Positions 24,279-31,793 of a stretch of 64,000 nt of DNA are shown one piece after another. Origin of the DNA: Streptomyces sp. CB02414 (GTDB lineage Bacteria; Actinomycetota; Actinomycetes; Streptomycetales; Streptomycetaceae); NCBI RefSeq assembly GCF_001905385.1, contig NZ_LIPF01000005.1, positions 533,819 through 597,818 on the forward strand. The letters run 5' to 3'. Positions within the stretch are counted from its first letter, which is position 1; every line of letters begins with the position of its first letter. The notes beneath the pieces are model-generated. The model saw only the letters and a program-made list of their open reading frames with translations, ran no database searches and was not told the DNA's origin. A program made the position numbers and the translations under genes.

Positions 24279-25018
24279 CCGGGCCCACCACTGGCCGCCC
24301 GGGACTCTATCCCTGCGAGACGGTCCACGTACGCACCGGACCGATCCGCCACACCCTGCGCCACCGCACCTACATGTGGCTGGTCGACCTCGACCGGCTC
24401 CCCGAACTGCCGCGTCCCCTGCGTCCCTTCGCCGGCTTCCGCGCCCGGGACCACTTCACCGGCGACGCCCCCACCCTGCGGGCCGCCCTCGAAGGCTTCC
24501 TTGCCGCACGCGGCGTCGACCTGGAGGGCGGACGGGTCATGATGCTCGCCCACGCCCGCGTCCTCGGCCACGTCTTCAACCCGCTGACCCTGTACTGGTG
24601 CCACGGCCGCGACGGCACCCCGCGTTGCGTGGTGGCCGAGGTGCACAACACCTACGGCGAACGGCACGCCTACCTGCTGCACCCCGACGAGGCCGGTGTC
24701 GCCCACGCCGACAAGGACTTCTACGTCTCCCCGTTCTTCCCCGTCGACGGCACCTACCGCATGCGGCTCCCGCTCCCCGGCGACCGCCTCGACCTGACCG
24801 TACGACTGGACCGGCCCGGCGCCCGGCCGTTCACCGCGACCGTCCGCGGCAGCCGCCGCGAGCCCACCGGCCCCGCCCTGCTGCGCCTCGCGCTGCGCCA
24901 CCCCCTGTCCACCCTCGCCGTGTCGGCCGGCATCCGCCGCCACGGAATACGCCTGTATCTGCGCGGCCTGCCCGTCCAGCCGCGCCCGAACCACCGCACC
25001 ACGGAGAAGGCGACATGA
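24275..25018 (+). CDS. DUF1365 protein (Rv0448c-like)
   Basis: 247 aa, GTG at 24275 overlapping the previous stop by 4 bp (GTGA). DUF1365 signature: LYPCETVHVRTGPIRHTLRHRTYMWLVDLD at the start, LAHARVLGHVFNPLTLYWCHGRDG in the middle, VVAEVHNTYGERHAYLL and KDFYVSPFFPVDGTYRMRLPLPGDRL after. No signal peptide. The family always travels with the FAD oxidoreductase and CFA-type methyltransferases in many phyla; no activity has been assigned that I know of. Confidence 0.9.
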   Translation: MTGPTTGRPGLYPCETVHVRTGPIRHTLRHRTYMWLVDLDRLPELPRPLRPFAGFRARDHFTGDAPTLRAALEGFLAARGVDLEGGRVMMLAHARVLGHVFNPLTLYWCHGRDGTPRCVVAEVHNTYGERHAYLLHPDEAGVAHADKDFYVSPFFPVDGTYRMRLPLPGDRLDLTVRLDRPGARPFTATVRGSRREPTGPALLRLALRHPLSTLAVSAGIRRHGIRLYLRGLPVQPRPNHRTTEKAT

Positions 25019-26307
25019 CCGCGACCCACCCCGACCCACGCCCCACCGCCGCGCCCCGGCCCCCGGGCGCCCGCAGCACGCCCGTCGACCCGACCCGCTG
25101 GCCCGACGTGGCTGCTCCGCCCCGGGCCTCCGGTGCGCGCCGCGCCCTCGCCGCGGCCGTCGTACGCCGGGCGCTGGAGCGGCTGCCGCTGCGGGTGCGG
25201 TTCGCCGACGGGGACACCGTCGGGCTGGGCGGACCGCTGCTGGAGGTCCACGACCCCGATGCCTTCCACGGACGGATCGGCGCCCAGGGACTCATCGGCT
25301 TCGGCGAGTCCTACATGGCCGGCGAGTGGGACGCCCCGGACCCGGTCGGCGCCCTCACCGTGCTTGCGGCCCACGCCCCCGACCTCGTCCCCGCCCCCCT
25401 CCAGCGGCTGCGCCGCCTGTGGCACCAGCGCCGGCCCGCCGCCCGCCGCAACACCCCCGAGGGCGCACGCACCAACATCAGCGACCACTACGACCTGTCC
25501 AACGACCTGTTCGCCCTCTTCCTCGACGACACCCTCAGCTACTCCTCCGCCGTCTTCCTCGGCTTCCCGGCCCGCCGCGAATCGCTCGCCGCCGCCCAGC
25601 ACCGCAAGATCGACCGGCTGCTGGACCTCGCCGAGGTCGGCGACGGCACCCGGCTGCTGGAGATCGGTACTGGCTGGGGCGAGCTGGCCCTGCGGGCCGC
25701 CGCACGCGGCGCGCACGTCACCACGCTCACCCTCTCCCGCGAACAGCGCGACCGCGCCGTGGAGCGCGCCCACGAGGCCGGGCTCGCCGACCGCGTCCGG
25801 GTCGAACTGCGCGACTACCGCGAGGAGTCCGGCACCTACGACGCCGTCGTCAGCGTCGAGATGATCGAGGCCGTCGGCGCCGAGTTCTGGCCGGTCTACT
25901 TCCGCACCCTCGACGCCCGCCTCGCCCCCGGCGGCCGGGCCGCCCTCCAGGCCATCACCATGCCGCACGACCGGATGCTGGCCGCCCGCGACACCCACAC
26001 CTGGATCACCAAGTACGTCTTCCCCGGCGGCCAGATCCCCTCCACCGCCGCCGTCGAAGAGTCCGTCCGCGACCACACCCGGCTGCGCGTCGCCCGCCGG
26101 GACGCCTTCGGCCCGCACTACGCCGAGACGCTGCGCCTGTGGCGGGAGACCTTCACCGAGCGCGCCGCCGAGGTCGGCGCCCTCGGCTTCGACGAGACCT
26201 TCCGCCGCCTGTGGACCTTCTACCTCGCCTACTCCGAGGCCGGGTTCCGGGCCGGTTACCTCGACGTCCAGCAGTACCTGCTCACCAAGGAGGGCCCGGC
26301 CCGATGA
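25015..26307 (+). CDS. Cyclopropane-fatty-acid synthase family methyltransferase, copy 1
   Basis: 430 aa, ATG at 25015 overlapping the DUF1365 stop. An N-terminal domain (about 45-110; GLGGPLLEVHDPDAFHGRIGAQGLIGFGESYMAGEW) precedes the SAM-dependent methyltransferase. Motifs are YDLSNDLFALFLDDTLSYSSAVF and RLLEIGTGWGELALRAAARG. The typical catalytic-region segment is SVEMIEAVGAEFW and QAITMPHDRMLAARDTHTWITKYVFPGGQIPS. It transfers a methylene or methyl group from SAM to the double bond of phospholipid acyl chains. Paralogue of the next gene; the M. tuberculosis counterpart of the pair is UfaA1 (Rv0447c). Confidence 0.9.
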   Translation: MTATHPDPRPTAAPRPPGARSTPVDPTRWPDVAAPPRASGARRALAAAVVRRALERLPLRVRFADGDTVGLGGPLLEVHDPDAFHGRIGAQGLIGFGESYMAGEWDAPDPVGALTVLAAHAPDLVPAPLQRLRRLWHQRRPAARRNTPEGARTNISDHYDLSNDLFALFLDDTLSYSSAVFLGFPARRESLAAAQHRKIDRLLDLAEVGDGTRLLEIGTGWGELALRAAARGAHVTTLTLSREQRDRAVERAHEAGLADRVRVELRDYREESGTYDAVVSVEMIEAVGAEFWPVYFRTLDARLAPGGRAALQAITMPHDRMLAARDTHTWITKYVFPGGQIPSTAAVEESVRDHTRLRVARRDAFGPHYAETLRLWRETFTERAAEVGALGFDETFRRLWTFYLAYSEAGFRAGYLDVQQYLLTKEGPAR

Positions 26308-27614
26308 CCACCGCCCGCACCACCCGGCCCGGCACCGCCCACCGGCTCGCCGCGCTCGTCGAGGACGCGCTCGGCGGCCCCCTGCCGCTCGGGCTGCGCG
26401 CCTGGGACGGCTCCGAGACCGGCCCCGCCGACGGCCCGGTGGTCGTCGTACGGTCCCGGCGCGCCCTGCGCCGTCTGCTGTGGCAGCCCGGCGAACTCGG
26501 GCTCGCGCAGGCCTACGTCACTGGCGAACTCGACGTGGAGGGCGACCTCGCCGACGGCCTGCGCCGGATGTGGGCGGCGGCCCGCGAGCGCCGGCTGCAC
26601 CCGCCCCGTCCACGCCTCGGCGACCGGGCCCGCGCCGTCGGCACCGCGGTGCGCCTCGGCGCCGTCGGCCCCCGCCCGGCCGCCCCCGCCTCCCAGGCCC
26701 GCCAGCGCGGCGGACTGCACAGCAGGTCCCGCGACCGGGCCGCCATCAGCCACCACTACGACCTCTCCAACGACTTCTACCGCCTGCTCCTCGACGAGAC
26801 CATGGCCTACTCGTGCGGCGTGTGGACCGGCGAGGACGCCGACGCGAGCCCCGTCGGCGCCCAGCACGCCAAACTGGAGCTGATCTGCCGCAAGCTGGCC
26901 CTGACCTCCGGCGCCCGCCTCCTGGACATCGGCTGCGGCTGGGGCTCGCTCACCCTGTACGCCGCCGAACGGCACAAGGCGCAGGTCACCGCGGTCACCC
27001 TGGCCCAGGAGCAGGCGGCGTACGTGCGCGGGCAGGTGCGCGAGCGCGGACTGGAGCACCGGGTGGAGGTGATCTGCCAGGACTACCGCGACATCACCGG
27101 TGGGGACTACGACGCCGTGTCCACGGTCGAGATGGGCGAGCACGTCGGCGACGCCGAGTACCCGGCGTTCGCCGCCGCCCTGCACCGCCTTGTACGGCCG
27201 CGGGGCCGGGTCCTGGTGCAGCAGATGTCCCGGGGCCGCAACGCGCCCGGCGGCGGAGCCTTCATCGAGGGCTACATCGCACCCGACATGCACATGCGGC
27301 CCCTCGGCGAGACGGTCCAGCTCCTGGAGGACGCCGGCCTGGAAGTGCGCCACGTCGAGTCCCTGCGCGAGCACTACGTGCGCACGGTCTCCGCCTGGGC
27401 GCGCACCTTGGAGGAACGCTGGGACGACTTCACCGCCCTGGTCGGCGAGGAGACCGCGCGGGTGTGGCGGCTGTACCTGGCCGGCGGTGCGCTCGCCTTC
27501 GAGCAGCGGCGCATGGGCGTCGACCAGATCCTCGGGGTCCGGCCCACCCGTGAGGGGGTCAGCGGCATGCCGGCGACGCCGGGGGAGTGGTACGAGCAGC
27601 TGGACCGGCCGTGA
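26304..27614 (+). CDS. Cyclopropane-fatty-acid synthase family methyltransferase, copy 2
   Basis: 436 aa, ATG at 26304 overlapping copy 1 by 4 bp. Same architecture as copy 1: N-terminal acyl-binding-like region (LWQPGELGLAQAYVTGELDVEGDL), then AISHHYDLSNDFYRLLLDETMAYSCGVW, SAM motif RLLDIGCGWGSLTLYAAE, and STVEMGEHVGDAEYPAF. It differs from copy 1 in the acceptor region (VQQMSRGRNAPGGGAFIEGYIAPDMHMRPLGE in place of QAITMPHDRM), so the two probably catalyse different steps or act on different substrates. By order it matches UfaA1, adjacent to the DUF1295 gene. Confidence 0.9.
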   Translation: MTTARTTRPGTAHRLAALVEDALGGPLPLGLRAWDGSETGPADGPVVVVRSRRALRRLLWQPGELGLAQAYVTGELDVEGDLADGLRRMWAAARERRLHPPRPRLGDRARAVGTAVRLGAVGPRPAAPASQARQRGGLHSRSRDRAAISHHYDLSNDFYRLLLDETMAYSCGVWTGEDADASPVGAQHAKLELICRKLALTSGARLLDIGCGWGSLTLYAAERHKAQVTAVTLAQEQAAYVRGQVRERGLEHRVEVICQDYRDITGGDYDAVSTVEMGEHVGDAEYPAFAAALHRLVRPRGRVLVQQMSRGRNAPGGGAFIEGYIAPDMHMRPLGETVQLLEDAGLEVRHVESLREHYVRTVSAWARTLEERWDDFTALVGEETARVWRLYLAGGALAFEQRRMGVDQILGVRPTREGVSGMPATPGEWYEQLDRP

Positions 27615-28447
27615 GCGGCTTCCCGTGGGGCGCGTTCGCGTCGGGTCTCGGCTGGGCGGCGGGCGCCGCGTTCGCCGTCATGCTGGTCACCTTCGCGGTC
27701 GCCGTGCGCAAGGGCGTGCACCGGGTCGTGGACATTGCGTGGGGCGTCGGGTTCGCCGCGGTCGCCGCCGTGACCTGGGCGGCGACGGAGGCGGCCGGGG
27801 GAGGCGACCCCGGGCGCCGTGCCCTGGTGGCCGTCCTGACCGTCGTCTGGGGCCTGCGCCTCGCCGCGCACATCGCCCGGCGCGGCCGGGGCCACGGTGA
27901 GGACCCGCGCTACGACGCCATGCTCGCCAAGGCCCGCGGCAACCGGAACCTCTACGCCCTGCGCGTGGTCTACCTGCTCCAGGGCGCCCTGGTGTGGCTG
28001 GTGTCGCTGCCCGTGCAGGCCGCCTCGTACGGCTCCGGGCCGATGACGGCCCTGGCCTGGACCGGGGCGGCCGGATGGGCCGTGGGGCTCGGCTTCGAGG
28101 CCGTCGGCGACGCTCAGCTGGCCCGGTTCAAGGCGGACCCGGCGAACCGGGGCCGCATCATGGACCGCGGGCTGTGGAGCTGGACCCGGCACCCGAACTA
28201 CTTCGGCGACTTCCTCGTCTGGTGGGGCCTGTTCCTGATCGCCTGCGACGCCGGCCTCCAGGCCGCCGCCGTGTCGGTCCTCTCCCCGCTGGTCATGACG
28301 TACCTGCTGATCGGCGGCAGCGGGAAGCGGCTGCTGGAACGGCACATGGCCGACCGCCCCGGGTGGGCCGCGTACACGGCACGCACCAGCGGTTTCTTCC
28401 CGCGCCCGCCCCGCCCCGCGCCCGGGAACGGAGCGGACGGCCCGTGA
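27611..28447 (+). CDS. DUF1295 membrane protein, steroid 5-alpha-reductase-like (Rv0446c-like)
   Basis: 278 aa, GTG at 27611 overlapping the CFA stop. About six to seven membrane helices (AAGAAFAVMLVTFAVAV, FAAVAAVTWAATEAAGG, LTVVWGLRLAAHIARR, VVYLLQGALVWLVSLPVQ, GAAGWAVGLGFEAVGDAQL). The C-terminal NADPH-site motif of the 5-alpha-reductase/ICMT-like fold is RGLWSWTRHPNYFGDFLVWWGLFL. It probably reduces the methylated or unsaturated lipid made by the upstream enzymes. Last gene of the operon; the GNAT relic on the other strand ends against it. Confidence 0.9.
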   Translation: MSGFPWGAFASGLGWAAGAAFAVMLVTFAVAVRKGVHRVVDIAWGVGFAAVAAVTWAATEAAGGGDPGRRALVAVLTVVWGLRLAAHIARRGRGHGEDPRYDAMLAKARGNRNLYALRVVYLLQGALVWLVSLPVQAASYGSGPMTALAWTGAAGWAVGLGFEAVGDAQLARFKADPANRGRIMDRGLWSWTRHPNYFGDFLVWWGLFLIACDAGLQAAAVSVLSPLVMTYLLIGGSGKRLLERHMADRPGWAAYTARTSGFFPRPPRPAPGNGADGP

Positions 28448-28871
28448 AAACCCGGTGCTGCCCCGGGCCGTCGTAGTCGGCCACCGGCTCGGAGCACTCG
28501 AAGCCCAGGGCCGTGTGGAAGGCGATGGAGCGCGTGTTGTGCGGCGAGGTGACCGCCTTGACGACCGTGCGGCCGGCCTGGCGCGCCTCGGCGAAGAACC
28601 GCTCTTACGGCGACCGGGCGACTCCGGTGAAGTGGATGTACGCCTCACCCGGCCGGGACGGGGAGAGGAAGCCGACGACGAAGCCCGCGAGCTGCCCGTC
28701 CTCGCCCTCGGCGACCAGGCTGGTCCGGTGGAAGTGGTCCAGGTGGAGCCGGTTGAGCAGGCCGGACACCGGGCGTCCCCACCAGGTGTCGACCACCGCG
28801 ACGATCGTGTCGAAGTCCTCCGGACGTGCGCTGCGGGTCGTGATGCCGTCCGGCGTGGGTGAGAGAGCCAT
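28448..28871 (-). pseudogene. Decayed GNAT acetyltransferase
   Basis: From the ATG at 28871 the frame reads a normal GNAT start (TTRSARPEDFDTIVAVVDTWWGRP, LAGFVVGFLSPSRPGEAYIHFTGVA). It then hits TAA at 28605-28607. The same frame continues as GNAT sequence after the stop (ERFFAEARQAGRTVVKAVTSPHNTRSIAFHTALGFECSEPVADYDGPGQHRVF). The acetyl-CoA loop normally placed between (Q/RxxGxG/A) is gone. About eight to ten codons are therefore deleted and a TAC-like codon has become TAA. Both halves stay in one frame, so a single sequencing error is unlikely to explain it. End is approximate. Confidence 0.82.
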
Positions 28872-28946
28872 GGCCCGAAGCCTCGCATCGGCGCCCGCCC
28901 GGCGGGCACCGAGGGGCGGGCGCCGATGACGCGGGGACCACCGTGC

Positions 28947-29699
28947 TCAGGCCGGCATGTTCATCAGCGCGATCGGCGCGGAGGTCGGCTGCTCGGACCC
29001 GCCCGATGGTTCCACCGTGATGCCGACACCCGCCGCGCCGTCCACGGCGCCCTCCATCAGCACCGCCTGACTGGTGCGGCCGGGCTCCATCAGGCCCGCC
29101 GGTCGCATCGTGCCGTGGTCGTCGAACCAGAGCTGGTACACCTTGCCCTGCGGCGGCTCGGCCATGCCCGAGGCCAGGAACACGGCCCGGTCCTCGTGCT
29201 CGGACACGATCAGCGTCCCGGTCGCCCCGCCCGCCAGGCGCGCGGTGCGGGACTCGGCGTCGGGCGCGGCCAGCACCCCGGCCAGGGTTCCGGCCCGCTG
29301 TTCCGCCCGCGCCGCCCGCTCCCCGGCGTCCTCGGCCCGCTGGTACTGCCAGACGGTGGTCCCGCCGAGCCCGGCCGCCGCCGCGACACACGCGGCCAGC
29401 GCCCACCGGGCCAGACCCCGCCCCCGGGGGACGACGCGCCGCGCCCGCTCCACCGTCCCGCCGCCCGGCGGCACCTGGCGCACGGCGGTGATGCGCCGCA
29501 GCACCCGCTCCTTGAGCACGGGGCCGGGGGTGACGGTGGTGGCCAGGCCAAGCCGGGCCGCCGCCGCGGCCAGCTCCAGACTCTCCTGCTCGCAGGGGCC
29601 GCAGTGCCCCAGATGCCGTTCGAACGCGGTCCGTTCGTCGTCGGGCAGCGCGTGCAGGGCGTACGCGCCCGTCAGGCTGTGCAGGTCATCGGTGCGCAT
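28947..29699 (-). CDS. rskA: Anti-sigma factor RskA (SigK antagonist)
   Basis: 250 aa from the ATG at 29699, which overlaps the sigma stop (TGATG); a GTG at 29702 is also possible. The N-terminal cytoplasmic zinc anti-sigma domain has the motif H-x3-C-x2-C (ERHLGHCGPC). One membrane helix lies near residues 98-118 (WALAACVAAAAGLGGTTVW). The extracytoplasmic RskA domain (AVFLASGMAEPPQGKVYQLWFDDHGTMRPAGLM) follows. It should hold SigK at the membrane until proteolysis. Coupled translation keeps the two in balance. Confidence 0.92.
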   Translation of the reverse strand: MRTDDLHSLTGAYALHALPDDERTAFERHLGHCGPCEQESLELAAAAARLGLATTVTPGPVLKERVLRRITAVRQVPPGGGTVERARRVVPRGRGLARWALAACVAAAAGLGGTTVWQYQRAEDAGERAARAEQRAGTLAGVLAAPDAESRTARLAGGATGTLIVSEHEDRAVFLASGMAEPPQGKVYQLWFDDHGTMRPAGLMEPGRTSQAVLMEGAVDGAAGVGITVEPSGGSEQPTSAPIALMNMPA

Positions 29700-30283
29700 C
29701 ACGCGCTCACCCCCAGGCAGTCACGGAGCCGGATGAGACCGTCGCGCAGCCGCGTCTTCACCGTGCCGAGCGGCAGCGCGAGCGCCTCGGCGACCTGCCG
29801 GTAGGTCAGGCCGCGGTAGTAGGCGAGCGTGACGGACTGGCGCTGGATCTCGGTGAGGGTGCGCAGACACCGCCGTACCTGCTCCCGCTCCAGCCGCGAC
29901 TCCACCTGCTCGGTCACCTCGTCGTACTCGGGCGTACGGTCGAGCAGGGCGGCCCTGTGGTCGCGGGCCGCGGCGGCCTCCACCGACCGCACTCGGTCCA
30001 CGGCCCGCCGGTGGGCCAGGGTCAGGATCCAGTTGATCACCGTGCCGCGCTCGGGCCGGTAGCGGGGCGCCGTGCGCCACACCTCCACCAGCACCTCCTG
30101 CGCGACCTCCTCCGACTGCGCCTGGTCGCGCAGCACCGCCCGGACGACCCCGAGTACCGACCCCGCCACCGCGTCGTAGACCGCGGCGAAGGAGTCCTGA
30201 TCGCCCAGGGCCACCTCACGGATGAGCTGTTGCAGATCAGGCTGGGCCGATGGATTTCTGCCGATGTGTACGGCTTCCTTCAC
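29699..30283 (-). CDS. sigK: ECF RNA polymerase sigma factor, SigK type (ECF19)
   Basis: 194 aa from the GTG at 30283, with GGAGAC about 8 bp upstream; the open frame further upstream is not used. Region 2 is at about 28-95 (DSFAAVYDAVAGSVLGVVRAVLRD, RTAPRYRPERGTVINWILTLAHRRAVDRVR). Region 4 is at about 140-190 (QRQSVTLAYYRGLTYRQVAEALALPLGTVKTRLRDGLIRLRDCL). It is followed directly by rskA, as in M. tuberculosis Rv0445c-Rv0444c. Its own promoter (30329-30357) has the same two boxes as the fasciclin and CFA promoters, so positive autoregulation is expected. Confidence 0.93.
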   Translation of the reverse strand: MKEAVHIGRNPSAQPDLQQLIREVALGDQDSFAAVYDAVAGSVLGVVRAVLRDQAQSEEVAQEVLVEVWRTAPRYRPERGTVINWILTLAHRRAVDRVRSVEAAAARDHRAALLDRTPEYDEVTEQVESRLEREQVRRCLRTLTEIQRQSVTLAYYRGLTYRQVAEALALPLGTVKTRLRDGLIRLRDCLGVSA

Positions 30284-30328
30284 GAGGGTGTCTCCAAAAG
30301 AACGCGACGGGCGGGGGTGCCCCCGGGT

Positions 30329-30357
30329 AATCCGAGGCCGCACGGCCCGCGGATTGG
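30329..30357 (-). promoter_or_regulatory. SigK-type autoregulatory promoter of sigK-rskA
   Basis: On the minus strand CCAATCC (30351-30357), 15-bp spacer, TCGGATT (30329-30335) followed by ACCC, 45 bp before the GTG of sigK. It is the third copy of the motif found at 20037-20065 and 22928-22956. Promoters of ECF sigma genes read by their own product are usual. Confidence 0.8.
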
Positions 30358-30474
30358 TCGCGAGCCTCCCACGGTGTCCGGCGGGGCGGCACTGGCCTGC
30401 CGCATGACCAGCCGTTTGCACTCCGGACCGCGGGCAACCCGGGCGCGGATGCCGACCGCCGTACTGGAGGTGCC

Positions 30475-31002
30475 ATGGTGCTCACCCGCGGGAGAACCGC
30501 TCGAACCGCAGCCGCCGCCGTTGTGGCCGCGACGGCCCTGGCCCTGACCGGCTGCGGCGGGGACGACAGCTTCGAGCTGCAGGACTGGCACGCGCCCGGC
30601 CAGAACGCGAGCGTCGGCGACGTCCTGATCCGCTACGCCCACGTGGCCGAGCCGAAGGGTGAGCCTTGGCAGGTCGGTGACGACGTCCCGGCGTACGTCT
30701 GGCTCGTGAACGAGGGGGACAAGGCCGACCGGCTGGTGGGCGCGAGCAGCTCCAACGCCGAGTCGGTGGACATCGTGAACGCCGAAGGCAAGCCCCTGCC
30801 CGACGGCGTGGAGCTCCCGCCGAACCAGCTCCAGCAACTGGAGCAGGGCAAGAGCCACCTGCTGCTGCGGGACGTGCGCAAGGTGGTCCGCGGCGGCGAC
30901 TTCATGAAGATCACTCTGGACTTCGAGAAGGCCGGGTCCGTCACCTTCAACATCCAGTCGCAGGTCCCCGTGTACGACACCAGCCCCACGCCCAGCGGGT
31001 GA
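30475..31002 (+). CDS. Lipoprotein resembling PCu(A)C copper chaperones (DUF461), ligands altered
   Basis: 175 aa, ATG at 30475. Lipoprotein signal (AAAAVVAATALALTGC, acylated Cys near 27). The C-terminal half follows the PCuAC pattern (GKSHLLLRDVRKVVRGGDFMKITLDFEKAGSVTFNIQSQVPV). The usual copper motif is H-M...M...H-x-M; here the final His is kept (SHLLL) but the Met positions are Leu. Copper binding is therefore doubtful. It is divergent from the sigK promoter, but no CCAATCC/CGGATT boxes lie on its strand. Confidence 0.78.
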   Translation: MVLTRGRTARTAAAAVVAATALALTGCGGDDSFELQDWHAPGQNASVGDVLIRYAHVAEPKGEPWQVGDDVPAYVWLVNEGDKADRLVGASSSNAESVDIVNAEGKPLPDGVELPPNQLQQLEQGKSHLLLRDVRKVVRGGDFMKITLDFEKAGSVTFNIQSQVPVYDTSPTPSG

Positions 31003-31028
31003 CCCCGCCGGTGCCGTACGGGTAGACT
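31000..31028 (+). promoter_or_regulatory. Candidate vegetative promoter of the leader ORF-GNAT unit
   Basis: -35 TGACCC (31000-31005) and -10 TAGACT (31023-31028) with a 17-bp spacer; the -35 overlaps the stop codon of the lipoprotein gene. Transcription would start near 31035, leaving a leader of about 155 nt before the GNAT ATG. The leader holds a small ORF and a strong hairpin. Confidence 0.55.
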
Positions 31029-31084
31029 GGCGGCCGTTCGCGTTCGACGAGCCCATGGACCAGGACGACGGGGAGGTGAGGTCG

Positions 31085-31150
31085 ATGACCGCGCTCGAAG
31101 CCGCGCTTCGCGGCGCCCGGGTCTCCCTCGCGACCCGGGCCACGTCCTGA
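31085..31150 (+). CDS. Small leader ORF, 21 codons, upstream of the GNAT gene
   Basis: An ATG at 31085 is preceded by GGGAGG at ideal spacing (8 bp) and encodes MTALEAALRGARVSLATRAT plus Ser. A second in-frame ATG at 31055 would give 31 residues. The last third of the ORF lies inside the hairpin at 31115-31140, so translation would disrupt it. This is the geometry of a regulatory leader peptide, yet no run of one regulatory amino acid is seen (five Ala, four Arg in 21). Could equally be a chance ORF. Confidence 0.5.
   Translation: MTALEAALRGARVSLATRATS
31115..31140 (+). promoter_or_regulatory. Leader hairpin overlapping the small ORF
   Basis: GCCCGGGTC (31115-31123) and GACCCGGGC (31132-31140) form a perfect 9-bp stem with an 8-nt loop. 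It ends 50 bp before the GNAT start codon and has no U-tract. Ribosomes finishing the leader ORF at 31150 would cover it. A role in attenuation or mRNA stability is possible. Confidence 0.5.
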
Positions 31151-31189
31151 CCCAGTCGAACGCAACCAGGAACGGATCCTCACCCAGCC

Positions 31190-31702
31190 ATGTCGCACAC
31201 CTGGAACACCCGCGCCGAGACCGGCGCCGACATCCCCGCCGTCCGTGACATCGTCCGTACCGCCTTCCCCACGCCGGAAGAGGCCGCCCTCGTCGACGCG
31301 CTGCGCGCGGACCCGGAGGCCTGGATCGACGGCCTGTCCCTCGTCGCGGCGGACGACGACGACCGCCCCGTCGGCCACGCGCTGCTGACCCGGTGCCACA
31401 TCGGGGACAGCCCGGCGCTCTGCCTGGCACCCGTCGCCGTACTCCCCGCCCACCAGCGCACCGGCGCCGGGGCCGCGGCCGTCCGTGCGGCACTCGCCGC
31501 GGCCGGACGCCTCGGCGAGCACCACGTCGTCGTGCTCGGACACCCGGAGTACTATCCCCGGTTCGGCTTCGGCCGGGCCTCCGCCCACGGCATCGGCCTG
31601 ACCATCGACGTCCCCGACGAGGCCCTCATGGCCCTCACCCTGGACGCCGCCCACCCGCTGCCAGCCGGCACCGTCCGTTACGCGGCTCCCTTCGGCATCT
31701 GA
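31190..31702 (+). CDS. GNAT-family N-acetyltransferase (YhbS-like)
   Basis: 170 aa, ATG at 31190. GNAT fold: NTRAETGADIPAVRDIVRTAF at the start, strand pair LVAADDDDRPVGHALLTRC. The acetyl-CoA site follows in strand 4 and the loop (CLAPVAVLPAHQRTGAGAAAVRAALAAA), then VVVLGHPEYYPRFGFGRASAHGI. The last stretch is typical of YhbS-type acetyltransferases. Substrate unknown. It is intact, unlike the relic at 28448-28871. Confidence 0.9.
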   Translation: MSHTWNTRAETGADIPAVRDIVRTAFPTPEEAALVDALRADPEAWIDGLSLVAADDDDRPVGHALLTRCHIGDSPALCLAPVAVLPAHQRTGAGAAAVRAALAAAGRLGEHHVVVLGHPEYYPRFGFGRASAHGIGLTIDVPDEALMALTLDAAHPLPAGTVRYAAPFGI

Positions 31703-31730
31703 CCGCGGGCGCTCCGGCCCGCCGCCGTAC

Positions 31731-31779
31731 ATGACAGCGGGGCCACCCGTCCGGATCGGACGGGCGGCCCCGCTGTCAT
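31731..31779. terminator. Bidirectional terminator between GNAT and DHA2 exporter genes
   Basis: ATGACAGCGGGGCC (31731-31744) pairs with GGCCCCGCTGTCAT (31766-31779), and an inner CCCGTCC/GGACGGG (31746-31752 and 31758-31764) extends the stem to about 21 bp with a 5-nt loop. It lies in the 91-bp gap between convergent stop codons and can serve both genes. Confidence 0.9.
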
Positions 31780-31793
31780 GGGTGCCGGGTGCC

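Noticed and set aside
28605..28871. 88-codon ORF as a real small protein
   Set aside because: It is the N-terminal half of a GNAT domain lacking the acetyl-CoA loop, and the other half continues in the same frame after the stop; called as a pseudogene instead.
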